Both the position numbers and the translations under genes were made by a program. From CAYZQH01 sp050300015 (GTDB taxonomy: Bacteria > Pseudomonadota > Gammaproteobacteria > Pseudomonadales > Cellvibrionaceae), in assembly GCA_050300015.1 (NCBI GenBank), contig JBNKWZ010000021.1, positions 434,001 to 498,000 on the forward strand: a stretch of DNA of 64,000 nt. Reading direction: 5' to 3'. The notes under the pieces were generated by a model. That model saw only the letters and a program-made list of their open reading frames with translations, was not told the DNA's origin and searched no databases. Each line of letters begins with the position of its first letter. The first letter of the stretch is position 1. Below, one piece after another: positions 62,232-64,000 of this stretch.

Positions 62232-62615
62232 CTATTGGCACTCCAGGCCTTCTAATAGCTCTATTGTGATAAAGATATTCCAGCCAGCTCGACCTCTGTC
62301 GTCATGTTTTTTAATCGCTGAAAGAAGAGAGCGGTCTAGTAGATAGCTGCATTCTGTAGTTGAAATCCACAAGCCTTCTAATGATTTTGGTAATTCAGTG
62401 TCTCTCGGGTTTGCTTCATAAAGCAAAACGTAACTGGCTTCATTGGCAGCGATTGGCTCTGATGGAGATAAGTGATCATTTAAATTGGTTTTAACGAAGA
62501 CTTCATGTGGTGTATTGTTAAAAAGGACTATTGCGGATTTCTCTGTGGTTAAAGGGTGTAACAAACATCCGGAAGTGCTTGCCAAGAAAAATAGTATAAA
62601 AAAGTAATTTTTCAT
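62232..62615 (-). CDS. small lipoprotein next to the HEXXH protein
   Basis: 127 residues from ATG 62615; lipobox TSGC (Cys17) after a hydrophobic signal. The mature protein reads as a small beta-rich domain (SAIVLFNNTPHEVFVKTNLNDH, then YVLLYEANPRDTELP). No family recognised. It begins five bases after the stop of the upstream HEXXH gene on the same strand, so the two are probably co-transcribed. An ATG at 62651 would overlap that gene and is less likely. Confidence 0.7.
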   Translation of the reverse strand: MKNYFFILFFLASTSGCLLHPLTTEKSAIVLFNNTPHEVFVKTNLNDHLSPSEPIAANEASYVLLYEANPRDTELPKSLEGLWISTTECSYLLDRSLLSAIKKHDDRGRAGWNIFITIELLEGLECQ

Positions 62616-62620
62616 AGAGT

Positions 62621-63397
62621 TTACTTTTTGAAACTTATTTTGCTCATCCATATTAATCTCAGTATATCCTGTTCAGCGACGATAGAGCGGTTTGTAAGGT
62701 CATAGAAATTTAAGCCTTGTTTATCTTTATCGAAATACTTCATTAGGTCGATTTCTCCCGTCTTGGGATAGCCTGGGGTTGATGACTTTACGCTTTGAAA
62801 TAAAGCGTGAGTTGAGCCTTTGTGGCCCCAAGATAGTTTTTTGCCTCCTAAATATTCTAAAACCGAGTGTCCAAATTCGTGGGCGGATACAAGTTGAAAG
62901 TCTTTATCCGCAGCGCCGGGCTTACTGTAAAAGTATCCTTCATTAAATATGAAAGTTGGCGCTATAATCCCGCTATTGTGCGATCGAGCGTATTTCCCAG
63001 ATTTTTCAATTTTTAGGTTTACATCAACGGCATTTTTAGGCCTGAATTTAACATAACTGTTTATGATAAAAAGGTGCTTACCTATCGTCGTTTTCCTGCT
63101 CCAATATTGGCCTATGCCTGTTTGGATTAGCTGTTTCAATCGGTTGAACTGCTGCTGAGGGAGTGTGTTAGATTCAATGTTTAGGTAAATTGTCGTGTGA
63201 ATACGGTAATGTGATAGATCGACAATGGACTCAACCCAACTACAAGCATGTTTCTTGTCTACGGCTTGTCTTCTGCGGGTTTTGCCTGCTCCAATGAATG
63301 TGTACTTTGGAGTGGGTGTTCCTACGAAGGCATGTACAGCGTTATGAAATTCGGTTTCTGTTAGGTGTACTTTCTCTGTTGAAGCGCTAGCGGTCAT
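62621..63397 (-). CDS. putative zinc metallopeptidase (HEFGH motif)
   Basis: 258 residues from ATG 63397, which has AAGGA upstream. The motif HEFGH (about residues 173-177) fits the zinc-peptidase HEXXH signature and is followed by SWGH, a possible third ligand. No signal peptide; the N terminus (TASASTEKVHLTETEFHNAV) is polar. The open frame continues upstream to 63463, but that part runs through a repeat and lacks support. I do not recognise a named family. Pairing with a downstream lipoprotein resembles effector-immunity organisation, which is inference only. Confidence 0.72.
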   Translation of the reverse strand: MTASASTEKVHLTETEFHNAVHAFVGTPTPKYTFIGAGKTRRRQAVDKKHACSWVESIVDLSHYRIHTTIYLNIESNTLPQQQFNRLKQLIQTGIGQYWSRKTTIGKHLFIINSYVKFRPKNAVDVNLKIEKSGKYARSHNSGIIAPTFIFNEGYFYSKPGAADKDFQLVSAHEFGHSVLEYLGGKKLSWGHKGSTHALFQSVKSSTPGYPKTGEIDLMKYFDKDKQGLNFYDLTNRSIVAEQDILRLIWMSKISFKK

Positions 63398-63430
63398 TTC
63401 AAAGTCCTTGTAATGGCCGATGTACCATCC

Positions 63431-63441
63431 CATGGACGCTC
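63431..63441. repeat. inverted partial copy of the dispersed repeat
   Basis: CATGGACGCTC is the reverse complement of GAGCGTCCATG, the hairpin core of the repeats at 61139 and 63604. It lies just upstream of the metallopeptidase gene and generates a spurious N-terminal extension of its frame. Confidence 0.5.
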
Positions 63442-63599
63442 GGCTGATTTCCCATGAAGCCAACTATACCAAACCAAGAAGCGTTGTATAGTGGCAAAAA
63501 TCTCACAATTTTATTGGATTGGATGAATAATAATCAGGTCTGGAGGGGGCTTTACCTTGCTGGAGGGAGTGCTTTTCACAAACCGATCAAACGACCAAC

Positions 63600-63637
63600 T
63601 CTTGAGCGTCCATGCTCCCCTCGGTATTAGTGCATCC
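63600..63637. repeat. 38-base dispersed repeat, copy B
   Basis: Second copy of the element at 61135-61172 (36 of 38 identical), again with GAGC-GTCCAT-GCTC. Here the rest of the hairpin mosaic is absent. It lies between the metallopeptidase gene and the partial gene at the right edge, close to the 3' end of the latter. Confidence 0.85.
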
Positions 63638-63653
63638 TTTACCCGCCGAATGT

Positions 63654-64000
63654 TTACATGGTGTACAAGTAAACGAATATATAACCTGACCCTAACGGGG
63701 TAATGGTGCCGTGGATGAAGGGGGATGCTTTGGCTTTTGTGAATAGGTCGGGTTTTAGGGCGTTGATACCTTTCATTACAACCATTCCGTTTTCTTGCTT
63801 TATCTCCATGGCTGTTGCCACTGTGGCAGGTACCCATTCTTTAAACATAGCTTCTGGCATTTTATCGTCTTGTATCAAGTCGAAGTTGGGGCTGTTTTTC
63901 ACGATTTCTGCGTAGTCCGCTTCATTGAACTCAATCAGCGCTAACAACTCGGCACTTTCTCTGTTGTTGGGGTCTGGCTCTAGCCAACGAACGGATATCG
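63654..64000 (-). CDS. unrecognised protein, C-terminal part (cut by window end)
   Basis: The leftward frame is open to the window edge, giving at least 114 C-terminal residues. Visible: WLEPDPNNRESAELLALIEF, an acidic-hydrophobic helix region, a MVVMKGINALKP strand and an aromatic end (IFVYLYTM). No motif I recognise. The promoter and N terminus lie beyond 64000. Confidence 0.6.
   Translation of the reverse strand, partial: ISVRWLEPDPNNRESAELLALIEFNEADYAEIVKNSPNFDLIQDDKMPEAMFKEWVPATVATAMEIKQENGMVVMKGINALKPDLFTKAKASPFIHGTITPLGSGYIFVYLYTM

Overview
The window comes from a Gram-negative gammaproteobacterium, most likely a marine member of the Cellvibrionales (Cellvibrio/Saccharophagus/Simiduia-like). 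Evidence: E. coli/Pseudomonas-type homodimeric pyruvate dehydrogenase with a triple-lipoyl E2, a Na+-pumping NADH:quinone reductase operon, LolCDE, LpxK/KdsB, and a carbohydrate esterase lipoprotein with a polyserine linker. Gene order from mfd through nqr, sthA, PilZ, lolCDE, comEC, exbBD, lpxK, kdsB, ptp to murB, and then uvrY/gacA-uvrC-pgsA-tRNA, follows what I recall of Pseudomonas chromosomes, so positions 1-50700 are core chromosome.

Layout. 1-8000: end of an AI-2E/PerM family permease, aceE-aceF, and a response regulator with GGDEF and EAL domains. 8300-18500: a large chemoreceptor, galE, tRNA-Asn and tRNA-Val, a polysaccharide export (SLBB) protein with a Wzi-like outer-membrane protein, and a cold-shock protein. 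18700-36900: csiV-mfd, nqrABCDEF-apbE-nqrM, sthA, a SmpA-like periplasmic protein, a PilZ protein and lolCDE. 37000-38600: a decayed chemoreceptor pseudogene. 38600-50150: DUF2062 protein, comEC, exbB/exbD-like genes, lpxK-kdsB-ptp-murB, an AlkB-type dioxygenase and uvrY/gacA-uvrC-pgsA. 50280-50714: a degenerate tRNA-Cys copy, intact tRNA-Cys and tRNA-Leu(TAA).

From 50715 on the region is accessory. A P4-type integrase pseudogene starts about 160 bases after the 3' end of tRNA-Leu, marking an old, immobilised island. It is followed by parD with a nonsense-interrupted parE, an orphan yhfG-type antitoxin-like gene, and an RNA repair locus: rtcR (CARF-domain sigma54 activator) divergent from rtcB-rtcA, then a structured intergenic stretch with a tRNA-Ile(UAU)-like gene plus further tRNA-like arms, then a slipin (SPFH) gene. 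A clear -24/-12 promoter and three evenly spaced GATGG repeats lie between rtcR and rtcB. This cassette probably senses tRNA damage through RtcR and heals/ligates broken RNAs with RtcA/RtcB; the embedded tRNA-like elements are its most unusual part.

From 59245 to the end: a candidate structured RNA, a CE2-type esterase lipoprotein, a mosaic of short hairpins whose six-base loops share a TCC core, two small lipoproteins, a HEXXH putative metallopeptidase, a REP/MITE-like hairpin and a gene cut by the window edge. Lower gene density, repeats and unrecognised secreted proteins make this end the most plastic part of the window.
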